Source of the DNA: Belnapia arida
Lineage (GTDB): Bacteria > Pseudomonadota > Alphaproteobacteria > Acetobacterales > Acetobacteraceae
Assembly (NCBI RefSeq): GCF_016773205.1
Contig: NZ_JAETWB010000034.1
Span: 1 to 38,788 of the forward strand
Direction of reading: 5' to 3'
DNA: 38,788 bases
Shown here: piece after piece, positions 17,604 to 25,506 of the stretch
How the letters are laid out: every line of letters begins with the position of its first letter
Position numbering within the stretch: the first letter of the stretch is position 1
Notes under the pieces: model-generated
What the model was told of the DNA's origin: nothing
Database searches by the model: none
The model's input: only the letters and a program-made list of their open reading frames with translations
Translations under genes and position numbers: made by a program

Positions 17604-18568
17604 TGGAAACGCCGCTCATCGCGGTCACCGGTGCGACCGGATTCCTGGGGCGTCATGTGCTCGACACCCTGGCGCGCAAAGGGTGGCGATTACGCGTCCT
17701 GGTCCGGGGCGACGTCGCGCTACGACTGCCGTCCCGCCCGGTGGAGCTGGTGTGCGGCGACCTCGCGGATGGGGAGGCGCTGCAGCGTTTGGTTAGGGGG
17801 GCGACGGCGGTCGTGCATCTTGCAGGCCTCACCAAAGCCAGACGGCGGGCGGATTTCTTTGCTGTGAACCGCGATGGCAGCGCCCGGCTGGCCGCCGCAA
17901 CCGCCGCGTCTGCGCCCGGGGCGCGCCTTGTTCTGATTTCCTCACTCGCGGCGCGAGAGCCGCATCTGTCGTCCTATGCCGAAAGCAAACAGGCCGGTGA
18001 GGCGGCGGTGGCTGCCGCCCTCGGTGAGAGGGCCACTTGGGTAGTGCTGCGGCCTGGTGTCATCTACGGACCCGGCGACCGCGAAGGCCTTGCGCTCTGT
18101 CGACTGATCTCCGCTCCGATCATACCGGTACCCCGCGCCCCGGAGCCGCGTATCAGCTTCGTCCATGCGCAGGACGTCGCCACGGCCATCGCCGGCGTTT
18201 GCCTTGCCGGGCCTTCGAAGGCGGTCTTCGAGGTCGCAGACGAGCGTTTGCGCGGCTACAGCTGGCGGGAGATCCTGTGCCAACTCTGCGAGATGCTGCA
18301 GCGCGAGCCACGTTTCGTGCCGGTGCCCGATGCGATGTTGCTGGCGGGCGGAGCAGCGGCCGATACCTGGTCGTTGATAACCGGGCGGCCCACCCTGTTC
18401 GGGCGCGGCAAAGCGCGCGAGTTCCTGCACCGGGATTGGGGGTCGAGTGCCGAGCGGCAGTTGCCCAGGCTGGTTTGGGCGCCCCGCATTCCGCTGCAGG
18501 CTGGGCTACGCGATTTGCTTGGCTGGTGGACGAGCCTCGGCTTGGTCAAGGCTACGGCTTTCACATGA
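17600..18568 (+). CDS. cerR: NAD-dependent epimerase/dehydratase, CerR-like ceramide reductase
   Basis: This extended SDR has 322 residues. The cofactor loop GATGFLG is at 11-17, VVHLAG follows at 71-76, VLISSLAARE holds the catalytic Ser region, and Tyr126/Lys130 form the YxxxK motif in SSYAESKQAGE. The RPGVIYGPGDREGL stretch is typical of complex I NDUFA9-like and sugar-epimerase-like members. In Caulobacter the homologue beside spt (CerR) reduces the keto group of the sphingoid/ceramide intermediate, replacing eukaryotic 3-ketosphinganine reductase. ATG 17600 overlaps the preceding TGA, so it is coupled to the acyl-ACP synthetase. Assignment rests on locus context, because sequence alone fits many epimerase-like proteins. 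Confidence 0.82.
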   Translation: MMETPLIAVTGATGFLGRHVLDTLARKGWRLRVLVRGDVALRLPSRPVELVCGDLADGEALQRLVRGATAVVHLAGLTKARRRADFFAVNRDGSARLAAATAASAPGARLVLISSLAAREPHLSSYAESKQAGEAAVAAALGERATWVVLRPGVIYGPGDREGLALCRLISAPIIPVPRAPEPRISFVHAQDVATAIAGVCLAGPSKAVFEVADERLRGYSWREILCQLCEMLQREPRFVPVPDAMLLAGGAAADTWSLITGRPTLFGRGKAREFLHRDWGSSAERQLPRLVWAPRIPLQAGLRDLLGWWTSLGLVKATAFT

Positions 18569-18592
18569 AAGCTCGTGCCGCCGGTACAGGCG

Positions 18593-19060
18593 CTACTTAC
18601 GGGTTGCCTCATACCGAAACCCACAGGTCCCACGCGTCCGGCCTAGCACCATCAGGTCCGGTACATCCGATGCGGTCAGGTGATCGCCCTGGATCCGCCC
18701 GACGGCGGAGCGAGTCGCTCCAGTTGAGCGCAATGCCATCTCTCCGTCCGGGGAAACCGTGCCGGCAAGCATCGGCTTTGAGACCGCTAGGCCTCGGTGT
18801 CGCGACGAACGCATCTCGACTAGGCCGTTCTCGACCCGAAACCAGACCCTTCGCAATCTGTCGGAACAGGTGAAATCCAGGCCGACCGGCACCCGCTGAC
18901 CCTCGTACCAGACCACAGTGGGTGCATCCGTGCCGGAAGCAGTCTGGCCGCCTTGTGCTTGGTTCGGCATCGATTGATGGGATACCGGACCAGCCTCGGT
19001 GCAACCGGCCAGGAGCCCCAAGACCATTAGATTGAGCCTGCTCAGTGAGGAGGTCCGCAC
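18593..19060 (-). CDS. putative lipoprotein, function unknown
   Basis: An open frame on the minus strand encodes VLGLLAGCTEAG, a signal peptide with an LAGC lipobox. A roughly 135-residue mature part contains WYEGQRVPVGLDFTC, FRVENGLVEM, LAGTVSPDGEM and RTRGTCGFRY. The pattern of two Cys and short G-x-V-x-x-D-G repeats resembles small secreted beta-sandwich proteins of Rhodospirillales without known function. I place the start at GTG 19060, because it gives a positively charged n-region (VRTSSLSRLN) before the hydrophobic core. ATG starts farther upstream add 45 or more unrelated residues. It is convergent with cerR, 24 bases away, and interrupts the otherwise co-directional cerR and acpR. 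Confidence 0.65.
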   Translation of the reverse strand: MRTSSLSRLNLMVLGLLAGCTEAGPVSHQSMPNQAQGGQTASGTDAPTVVWYEGQRVPVGLDFTCSDRLRRVWFRVENGLVEMRSSRHRGLAVSKPMLAGTVSPDGEMALRSTGATRSAVGRIQGDHLTASDVPDLMVLGRTRGTCGFRYEATRK

Positions 19061-19417
19061 CCGCCTTCGCCCGACGGAAACGACGTCCGCAGGGGCATTC
19101 GATCGTGCCTGCGGACACGGACACATCGGGCACAGCGATTTCAGCGATTCCTCGTCCTTGTACATCTCGCCATGCCAGCTGCCAGGGACACTCATCATCA
19201 TCTGCTTCCAACTTCCATATGTGTCCGTTCGCGTCGTGACAGGAGGGCGAAAGACAGGCACGGATCTGCCGCACGGCATTATTGCGGTGCCGGTCGTCCC
19301 GCCCTGCGCTGGCCGCAAGCCCCTCATGTCCTCCTCCAGAAGACGTTGGGGTTACACCTTAATGACCCATCTAATACATTCGATCGGGAAACCGAGGTAT
19401 GCCAGGGAGACTGAGGT
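19061..19417. other. divergent intergenic region upstream of acpR-spt
   Basis: This 357-base region lies between the lipoprotein start and the acyl carrier protein start and must carry the promoter of acpR-spt. AGGGAGA at 19404-19410 is the ribosome binding site for acpR. A nine-codon frame begins at ATG 19399 and overlaps it; its GAGGTATG context repeats at the acpR start, which may be coincidence. I see no convincing -35/-10 pair. Confidence 0.45.
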
Positions 19418-19669
19418 ATGTCGGATAAGCAATTAGTGTTGCGCGAGATCATGGGCGCGTTGGAGGAGCTGGGCAAGCGGCCGGTATCCGTCACCATGGA
19501 GACAAGTCTCCTGCATGATTTGAGCCTCGATTCAGTCACTGCCCTCGACTTCATCATGCAGCTTGAGACGCGGCTGGACATCATCATCCCAATGGATGGC
19601 ATGGCGGAGATCGAGACCATCGGCGATCTCGTCGGTGTGCTGACCCGTAGCACCAGCAAGGCTGCCTGA
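19418..19669 (+). CDS. acpR: dedicated acyl carrier protein (AcpR-like)
   Basis: This 83-residue acyl carrier protein carries the phosphopantetheine motif LSLDSVTALDF, with Ser39 as attachment site. The helix II region FIMQLETRLDIIIP and a typical ETIGDLVGVL third helix follow. It differs from housekeeping AcpP, which has DSLD followed by VELVM. It sits three bases upstream of spt, and in rhodobacterial sphingolipid loci the carrier in this position (AcpR) delivers the acyl chain to serine palmitoyltransferase. AGGGAGA lies seven bases before the ATG. The acyl-ACP synthetase 2 kb upstream is the likely loading enzyme, and a holo-ACP synthase must come from elsewhere in the genome. Confidence 0.9.
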   Translation: MSDKQLVLREIMGALEELGKRPVSVTMETSLLHDLSLDSVTALDFIMQLETRLDIIIPMDGMAEIETIGDLVGVLTRSTSKAA

Positions 19670-19672
19670 CTG

Positions 19673-20881
19673 ATGCTGGCCAGATTCCGCGCCCTGCGCT
19701 CCGACCTTGCGACTGTCACCGCCGTTGGGCGGGATCCCTTCGGCGTCGCCTTCGATGCCATTTTGTCGGCGACGGAGGCGATCCTCGACGGGAAACGCGT
19801 CCTGCTGCTGGGTACCAATAACTATCTCGGCCTGACCTTCGACCAGGACTGCATCGACAGCGCGGTCGCGGCGATCATGGCGCAGGGCACCGGCACCACC
19901 GGCTCGCGCATTGCCAACGGCACCTATGGCGGCCATGCGGCGCTGGAGCAGCGGCTGGCACGCTTTCTCGGCCGGCGGCATGCAATGGTCTTCACCACCG
20001 GCTACCAAGCCAATCTCGGCACGCTCTCCACGCTGGCCGGGCGCGGTGACCACCTGCTGCTGGATGCCGACAGCCATGCGAGCATCTATGATGGCGCGAA
20101 GCTTGGCAATGCGCAGGTCACTAGGTTCCGCCACAATGATCCGGACGACCTTCGGCGCCGCCTGCGCCTGCTTGCAGACCAGCCGGGCGAGAAGCTGATC
20201 GTCCTTGAGGGCATCTACAGCATGCTCGGCGACACTGCGCCACTGCGCGAGATGGTCAAGGTGAAGCGCGAGGCCGGTGCCTGGCTGCTGGTGGATGAGG
20301 CGCATTCCGTTGGCGTGCTCGGCGCCCATGGCCGCGGCTTGGCCGAGGCGGAAGGCGTGGAGGCAGACGTCGACTTCGTCGTTGGCACCTTCAGCAAGAG
20401 CCTGGGCGCGATCGGCGGATTCTGCGCCTTCGACCTCGACGATTTCGGCGCGCTGCGGGTTGCGGCCCGAGCCTACATGTTCACGGCCTCCCTGCCGCCT
20501 TCAATCATCGCCTCGGTATTCCAGGCCATCGAAGCGATGGAAGCCCAGCCGCAGCTGCGCGATATCCTGCGGCGGAACGGCCAGCATCTGCACGCGGGGC
20601 TGGCCGCCGCCGGCTTCGCACTCGGCGCCAAGCCGAGCCCGATCGTGTCCTTGCCGATGCCAGATAGCGAGACGGCGATCCGCTTCTGGAACCAGCTTTT
20701 GGACGCAGGCGTCTATACGAACCTGGCGCTCGGGCCGGCAACCCCGGGCGGCAGGCCCCTGCTGCGCATGAGCGTCAGCGCCGCCCTGACCCCGGACCAA
20801 ATCGACACCGCCATCGCCGCACTCACCCAGACCGGGCAGCGGCTGGGGCTGATTGCTGTCGGGATGGCGGCTGCGGAGTAG
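19673..20881 (+). CDS. spt: serine palmitoyltransferase (alpha-oxoamine synthase family)
   Basis: This 402-residue PLP enzyme of the alpha-oxoamine synthase family has Lys242 in GTFSKSLGAIGGF as Schiff-base lysine. Asp208 and His211 lie in VDEAHSVGVLG, His135 in DADSHASIYDG stacks on the cofactor, and TGSRIANGTYGGHAALE is the substrate region. It condenses L-serine with a fatty acyl thioester to 3-keto-sphinganine, the first step of sphingolipid synthesis. Paralogues BioF, KBL and ALAS share the fold. Immediate coupling to an acyl carrier protein, and a cerR-like and a bcerS-like gene in the same locus, favour Spt. Length is normal and there is no membrane anchor, as in other bacterial Spt proteins. 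Confidence 0.9.
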   Translation: MLARFRALRSDLATVTAVGRDPFGVAFDAILSATEAILDGKRVLLLGTNNYLGLTFDQDCIDSAVAAIMAQGTGTTGSRIANGTYGGHAALEQRLARFLGRRHAMVFTTGYQANLGTLSTLAGRGDHLLLDADSHASIYDGAKLGNAQVTRFRHNDPDDLRRRLRLLADQPGEKLIVLEGIYSMLGDTAPLREMVKVKREAGAWLLVDEAHSVGVLGAHGRGLAEAEGVEADVDFVVGTFSKSLGAIGGFCAFDLDDFGALRVAARAYMFTASLPPSIIASVFQAIEAMEAQPQLRDILRRNGQHLHAGLAAAGFALGAKPSPIVSLPMPDSETAIRFWNQLLDAGVYTNLALGPATPGGRPLLRMSVSAALTPDQIDTAIAALTQTGQRLGLIAVGMAAAE

Positions 20882-20908
20882 CTATGCGGGAGGATTGCCC
20901 GGCATCCT

Positions 20909-21859
20909 TCAGCGCACTGCCCCGTCCCGCCGTAGCCGCCATAACAGGATCGGCGCCGCGAGCACGGGGTGGCGGCGCTGCCATGCGGTCAGCTCGATCG
21001 CAACCCCCGAGTGGCGAGCAATCTTGCTCGTCAAGTAGTCCGGGCCGCCATCGAAGGTGAATGCGGCCTTGACCAAGCGCATCACGTTCAGCGTCTTGCC
21101 GCAGACGCGCCGGGTCGCCCACGAAAGGGTGAAGTTCTGGGGCGAACCAGGCCGCAGCCGTCCCTCTGCATCCGCGGCGGTGGCCAGGCCAAGTCGCGCC
21201 AGGGCCAAGATCAGGGCCGGGGCATACCAGCTGGGCGAGGCAGCCAGCAGCCGCTCCGACCGGCTGCCGCGCTCGACACGGAGTTCGGCGCTGTAGGTAT
21301 GAGCGAGAAGGCCGCGCCAATACTCCATGGGCGTCGCGGCTGGTGGACCAAGCCGCACCGCCCAGAGCACGGCCGTCGTAAGCGCCTGCGCCACGGCCTG
21401 TTCCACTCTGTGCCGCGCAGTGGTATCGCGCGCATGGACCAGGGTCGATGGCTGGCAGAAGCGAGCCCAGATCGTAGTGTCCAGCGATGCCGGCCGCAGC
21501 CGCCGCTCGAACTGGCGAAGTGTCAACACCGCCACCTTGGCCCGGATCGGGCCCGCGAGGCCATCGCTGCGCCAATGCAGAACCGTCGGCGGCAGCAGGG
21601 CATTGAACAGCGCCGGCAGCCAACGCCGATGGAACGCCCGATGCCCGCTGGTCAGCACGTAAAGGTCGAGCAGCCCAGCCGGATCGTCGTCGAGCCGGCA
21701 TGCGCCGTAGAACAGCACCGCCTCCACCCCGACGCGATGCCGGGCCAGGATATCCTCGGCGAGTTGCCGGGCGGCCAGAATGGCGGCACCCGGTTCGGCA
21801 GGTGTCGCAAGTTCGGCGGCGACCAGCGCCTCAAGGTTGGCGGGGGCTGCGGGCGTCAC
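20909..21859 (-). CDS. Tam41-like cytidylyltransferase (CpgA-like candidate)
   Basis: The protein has 316 residues from GTG 21859. It shows a nucleotidyltransferase-like LFYGACRLDDDPAGLLDLYVL stretch near residue 40, where a GS/GA followed by an acidic D-L-Y triplet fits a metal site. LPPTVLHW, IRAKVAVLTLRQFERRL, IWARFCQPSTLVHARD and YSAELRVERG follow. This order resembles the Tam41/MMP37 CDP-diacylglycerol synthase family. The weaker C-terminal third carries a WATRRVCGKTLNVMRLVKAAFTFDGG segment. It overlaps the lipid kinase stop by GTGA, so it is the last gene of a coupled trio. I infer CTP-dependent activation of a phospholipid, possibly ceramide-1-phosphate. Family assignment is by eye and needs a profile search. 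Confidence 0.68.
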   Translation of the reverse strand: MTPAAPANLEALVAAELATPAEPGAAILAARQLAEDILARHRVGVEAVLFYGACRLDDDPAGLLDLYVLTSGHRAFHRRWLPALFNALLPPTVLHWRSDGLAGPIRAKVAVLTLRQFERRLRPASLDTTIWARFCQPSTLVHARDTTARHRVEQAVAQALTTAVLWAVRLGPPAATPMEYWRGLLAHTYSAELRVERGSRSERLLAASPSWYAPALILALARLGLATAADAEGRLRPGSPQNFTLSWATRRVCGKTLNVMRLVKAAFTFDGGPDYLTSKIARHSGVAIELTAWQRRHPVLAAPILLWRLRRDGAVR

Positions 21860-22815
21860 GGCGTCATGAAGGCGACCCGGCGCGGGGCGGAGAGCACCAG
21901 CCCCTCTGGCCCCGGCTCGAATACCTCCCCATCCAGCACGAAGGGCACGCCGAGCCGGATGGCGAGCCGGCTTGCATTGCCACTGCGATAGCCGGCCGCC
22001 GGCATCCAGGACCGCGGTCGCCCCTGGACGCTGGCCCAGAGGGCTGCCGCAAGCCGCTGCGGCGGCGCCTCGACATCGAGCCACCTCACTGGTCCTGGGC
22101 CTTCTCCCCAGAAGGGCCATAGTCCCAGCATCAACTGGTCGAGCGGCGTCGCTAGAACCAGGAAGCGTTGCCCTTCCCGCGGCACCAGATCATCCGGCGC
22201 CAACTCCATGGGGGCGCCGGTCCGCAGCGAAGCGTCGCGCCCCCACAAACTCCGCAATGCCACGCCGGCCAGGGCTAACAGCACCATCAGCCGGTTATGG
22301 ATATCGCGCCGGTGCAACGCCCGATCCGCCAGCAGCTTCGCCTCAGTGAAGGCGCCGGCACCGAACAGCAGGCCGTTCAATGGCGTGGTGTCGTGCAGCC
22401 CAGGCCGAGCGACCTCCAGAACCGGCAGCAGCCGGCGGCGCAGCGTGCCGCGCTGGGCCGCCTGCAACAGCCGCGCCAGCGCCGCCTCCCCGGGGCCGGC
22501 GCTGCCCAGCACCCGGGCGGCTAGGTTGGTCTTCCCCGCCGCCAGCAAGGCGATGTCGGGCGGATGGTCGCCGAAGGCGGCCGGCAGCGCGGTCAGGACC
22601 TCACGCAACGTGCCGTCCCCGCCCTGCACGGCCACCAGGTCCACCCCTCGCGCCGCGAAGTCGGCTAGGGCGGTGCGGAGTTCCGCAGTGGTGGTGGGTG
22701 CAGCCAGCGGCAGCCCAGCTGCCTGGGCACCGAGCCCACCCCGTCCCTTGCGCAGCAGCCGGCTCAGCGGGTTGCTGATGATGCCGATGCGCCGGGCGCT
22801 GCCGGCCCCGCTCAT
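21856..22815 (-). CDS. lipid kinase of the diacylglycerol/ceramide kinase family (CpgB-like)
   Basis: This 319-residue protein opens with a GIISNPLSRLLRKG segment (phosphate-binding N-P motif). The diacylglycerol-kinase catalytic-domain signature VAVQGGDGTLREVL is at about 62-74, and a later LLFGAGAFTEAKLL block follows. The C-terminal half forms the expected beta-sandwich domain ending VLDGEVFEPGPEGLVLS. Family members phosphorylate diacylglycerol, sphingosine or ceramide with ATP at the inner membrane. The Caulobacter ceramide kinase CpgB belongs here and is encoded beside spt, so ceramide is the likeliest substrate. Its ATG overlaps the stop of the upstream CDP-alcohol phosphotransferase (ATGA). 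Confidence 0.85.
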   Translation of the reverse strand: MSGAGSARRIGIISNPLSRLLRKGRGGLGAQAAGLPLAAPTTTAELRTALADFAARGVDLVAVQGGDGTLREVLTALPAAFGDHPPDIALLAAGKTNLAARVLGSAGPGEAALARLLQAAQRGTLRRRLLPVLEVARPGLHDTTPLNGLLFGAGAFTEAKLLADRALHRRDIHNRLMVLLALAGVALRSLWGRDASLRTGAPMELAPDDLVPREGQRFLVLATPLDQLMLGLWPFWGEGPGPVRWLDVEAPPQRLAAALWASVQGRPRSWMPAAGYRSGNASRLAIRLGVPFVLDGEVFEPGPEGLVLSAPRRVAFMTP

Positions 22816-23993
22816 TGCTCGAGCCAGGAGCGCAGCGGCGCCCGGCGTCGTGCCAGGCCCGCCTGCACCGTCACCACCACCTGCTCGATGCAGCCGAAGA
22901 CGGTCCAGGCGGCCACCGCCAGCATGCCGATATCCGGCCGCCCGATCAGCGTGCCCAGGGTGAGCAACACCAAGTTCGGGTTGCGACGCGCGATCACCAG
23001 CCGGAAAAAGCTGTCGAAACGCCGCCAGACATGGATCTCCATGCCGAACAGGGCGAGGAACAGCCCCTCCTGCAGCCGCTGGAGCACGTAGCCGCCGAAG
23101 ACGATCACCGCCACCGTGACGGGCTGCGCGAGCGGCATGCCCGCCGCCTGCAACCCCAGGATCCAGGCCAGCCACCAGAAGGGTGGATGGATCAGGTCGA
23201 TCGCATGGTCGAAGACATTGCCGAAGGGCGTCGAGGTCAGCGTCACGCGCGCCAGCTTGCCGTCTACGGTGTCGAGAAAGGTCATCACCCAGGCCGCCAA
23301 CAACCCGGCCAGGAAGGCCCCTTCGGCGAAGAGCCAGAGCGCGAGGACGACCAGCACGAGACTGACCAGCGTCACCTGGTTCGGGGTGATGTCCAGCGCG
23401 GCGCAGGCGCGCACCACGTGGAAGGCCGGGCGGGGCCAGACATGTTTGGTGATGGCATCGGTAACGCCCTTGTAGGAGCCGCCGAACATCTCCCATTCCA
23501 CGGCCCTGCGGGTCTCGAGGCCGAGGCGCAGCAGGTAGGGATTGCCCCGCTTGCGCAGCGCACGGTCGTAGCTGTCCGTCAGCGCGGCAGGCGCCACGGG
23601 ACGCAACCCGGCAAAGGCAGCATCCCCAGGCGCGCGTCCGGCCTCCAGCGCCTCGGCGACCGGGGCCGCGGCGGTCCCCGCCGGCAGATGCGCAGCGACC
23701 GGGCGGCCATCCTCCGGCCGGCAGAGCAGCACGCCAGGGCTGCGTGTAAGGCCAACGACCAGGGCGGCATCGTAGACATGATCGGCCCGCAGCAGGAGAA
23801 GCCCGCCATGCGTCGGCGTCCCGTCCCAGGCGGCGATGTCGCTGACTCCCGCCCGGGCCAGCGCGCGGCCGAGCAGGGCGGAGCCGGGCATGCTCCAGAC
23901 CGGCACGGGCGATTCGCTCAGCAGCCGGGCCGCTGGCGTCGATGCGCCAGCCGGGCGAGACTTGGGCGATCCATGTCCTTCACCCTTGCGCAC
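22812..23993 (-). CDS. CDP-alcohol phosphotransferase with extra N-terminal domain (CpgC-like candidate)
   Basis: The C-terminal half is an integral membrane CDP-alcohol phosphotransferase. The full motif D-x2-DG-x2-AR-x8-G-x3-D-x3-D occurs once (Asp241, Asp244, Gly245, Ala248, Arg249, Gly258, Asp262, Asp266 on my numbering), with several membrane helices from about residue 207 onward. Residues 20-170 form a soluble domain (SESPVPVW, GRALARAGV, ADHVYDAALV, LCRPEDGRPVAAHLP) resembling a degenerate nucleotidyltransferase, as in bifunctional inositol-phosphate enzymes. It would transfer a phospho-alcohol between a CDP donor and an alcohol acceptor. GTG 23993 keeps the whole domain and overlaps the divergent metallophosphoesterase by 21 bases; GTG 23906 or ATG 23891 would be shorter. 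It is first in the kinase/Tam41-like trio. Confidence 0.82.
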   Translation of the reverse strand: MRKGEGHGSPKSRPAGASTPAARLLSESPVPVWSMPGSALLGRALARAGVSDIAAWDGTPTHGGLLLLRADHVYDAALVVGLTRSPGVLLCRPEDGRPVAAHLPAGTAAAPVAEALEAGRAPGDAAFAGLRPVAPAALTDSYDRALRKRGNPYLLRLGLETRRAVEWEMFGGSYKGVTDAITKHVWPRPAFHVVRACAALDITPNQVTLVSLVLVVLALWLFAEGAFLAGLLAAWVMTFLDTVDGKLARVTLTSTPFGNVFDHAIDLIHPPFWWLAWILGLQAAGMPLAQPVTVAVIVFGGYVLQRLQEGLFLALFGMEIHVWRRFDSFFRLVIARRNPNLVLLTLGTLIGRPDIGMLAVAAWTVFGCIEQVVVTVQAGLARRRAPLRSWLEQ

Positions 23994-24848
23994 CTGTCCG
24001 ATCTCCACCTGCCTGTTCCCCCTGGGGCCCTGCATCCGCTTGGGCAACTCGCGGGCAAGCGTTTGCTGGCCTATCTCGCCCTCCGGCGCAAGCGCTGGCG
24101 GAGCCTGCCCGCCGATGCCCTGCTGGCCGATATCGCAGCCGCCGGACCCGACCACCTAGTGGTCACAGGTGATTTGACCAGCCTCGCCCTGCCCGGCGAA
24201 TTCGCCTCGTCACGAACCTGGCTGGAGCGGCTGGGCCCGCCCGGACGGGTGACAATCATCCCGGGCAATCACGATGCAACCGTTGCTATGGCCTGGGAGT
24301 CCGGGATCGGGAGCTGGCAGCCGTGGATGGCGGATGACGCGCCTGGAGCAGGCGCGGCGCCCTTCCCGTTCTTGCATCGGCGCGGGCCCATGGCCTTGAT
24401 CGGGCTGTCCTCGGCCGTACCGACCATGCTCGGCTCGGCCGAGGGACGGCTGGGCGCGGCACAGCTCGCCCGGCTTCCGGCGCTGCTCGACGCGACCGGG
24501 CGTGAGGGGCTGTTCCGGGCAGTGCTGGTGCATCATCCACCCGTGCTCGGGCCGGGCGGGTGGCGCAAGGCGCTGCGCGACCGAGCCGATTTGTGTGTCC
24601 TGCTCGCCCGCCATGGCGCGGAGTTGGTGCTGCATGGGCATCATCATGTCCCGTCGCAGGCGACGCTGCCCGGAGCGGCGCGCCCCATCCCGATCCTCGG
24701 CGCACCGCAGGCGCTGGCGGCGGGACAGCATTGGCCTGGATGGCTGCTGCATCGACTCATGCGCACCGGAAACGGATGGCGGCGAGAAACGACCCTGCGC
24801 TTGCAGAACCCTGCGACCGGCGAGTTCCGCAGCTTGGCAATGGATTGA
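23973..24848 (+). CDS. calcineurin-like metallophosphoesterase
   Basis: This 291-residue protein has all five metallophosphoesterase blocks in order: HLSDLHL (Asp10, His12), VVTGDLTS, IPGNHDAT, VLVHHPPV and HGHHHVPSQ. Two metal ions would be bound and a phosphoester cleaved. The cytoplasmic family includes LpxH-type and cyclic-nucleotide phosphodiesterases as well as phosphatases of unknown target. It is divergent from the CDP-alcohol phosphotransferase, whose proposed start lies inside it, and convergent with the DUF2141 gene 25 bases downstream. In this setting it could remove a phosphate from a lipid intermediate or headgroup, but the sequence does not show which. I chose ATG 23973 because the fold begins at once. 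Confidence 0.88.
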   Translation: MSFTLAHLSDLHLPVPPGALHPLGQLAGKRLLAYLALRRKRWRSLPADALLADIAAAGPDHLVVTGDLTSLALPGEFASSRTWLERLGPPGRVTIIPGNHDATVAMAWESGIGSWQPWMADDAPGAGAAPFPFLHRRGPMALIGLSSAVPTMLGSAEGRLGAAQLARLPALLDATGREGLFRAVLVHHPPVLGPGGWRKALRDRADLCVLLARHGAELVLHGHHHVPSQATLPGAARPIPILGAPQALAAGQHWPGWLLHRLMRTGNGWRRETTLRLQNPATGEFRSLAMD

Positions 24849-24873
24849 GTCCCGCCCGCCGACTTGCTGAATG

Positions 24874-25359
24874 TCAGTACCGCAAGTGGATCGTCATCTG
24901 CGATCCGCCTACCGGCACCGCGAAGCGCACGGCCTCGAAGCTTGGCACACCGACCAGTGCCGGGGCGTCGTTGGAGAAGCCATAACCTTCGGCGGGCATC
25001 CCAACCATTGTACGATTGAAAACGTGGTCGTTATTCTCGTCATGGTAGACGGCGATTGCGTAGGCACCGGCCTCGGAAAGGGCGAAGCAGGCCTCTGCTG
25101 CCGCGCCATGCAACAGGATGCGCTGGCGGGCTATGCGACCACCACGCGCCAGGAAATCTTCCGGCCGCGGGCCATAGAGCGTGATGGTGATGTTGCCCGC
25201 CACCTTGCGTGTCCCGGTGACCGTGACCTGCAGGCGCGGTCCGGCCGGCGCGTCCGCTGCGGCACAGGCGGTCGCACGGGCCCCGGCCGCCGCCGCGGCA
25301 TCAGCGCCCCGGAGCGCGGCGCCTCCGGCCAGGATCGCAGTCAGCAGCCAGGCGGCCAA
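24874..25359 (-). CDS. exported DUF2141 protein
   Basis: The C-terminal 110 residues match DUF2141: LQVTVTGTRKVAGNITITLYG, then a YAIAVYHDENND block, then GMPAEGYGFSNDAPAL, which is the family signature. Upstream lies LAAWLLTAILAGGAALRGADAAAAAG, a typical signal peptide, so the mature protein is periplasmic or outer-membrane associated. The start is hard to fix: no ATG or GTG is in frame near the signal, so I use TTG 25359 (161 residues). A CTG or an unusual start is possible. The role of the domain is unknown. It is convergent with the metallophosphoesterase and divergent from the HIT gene at 25507. Confidence 0.78.
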   Translation of the reverse strand: MAAWLLTAILAGGAALRGADAAAAAGARATACAAADAPAGPRLQVTVTGTRKVAGNITITLYGPRPEDFLARGGRIARQRILLHGAAAEACFALSEAGAYAIAVYHDENNDHVFNRTMVGMPAEGYGFSNDAPALVGVPSFEAVRFAVPVGGSQMTIHLRY

Positions 25360-25506
25360 CCATGCGCCTATCGTCGGACCGTCGGGCCGCCTCCTGAACT
25401 GGCGACCTTGCAGCCCCGCACCTATAGTCCAGCCGGGTCGGTTCAAGGCTGCGTCGCAGCCAGGGACCGCACGGCTCTCCCTTGAACCGCTCGTGCGAGA
25501 TTTCGG

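Noticed and set aside
19399-19428. Nine-codon frame before acpR as a leader peptide
   Set aside because: It overlaps the acpR start, has no codon run suggesting attenuation, and has no terminator or antiterminator stems around it.
22815-23972. Long plus-strand frame in phase with the metallophosphoesterase, upstream of its ATG
   Set aside because: It is antisense to the CDP-alcohol phosphotransferase and rich in His, Gln and Arg; metallophosphoesterase homology starts only at 23973.
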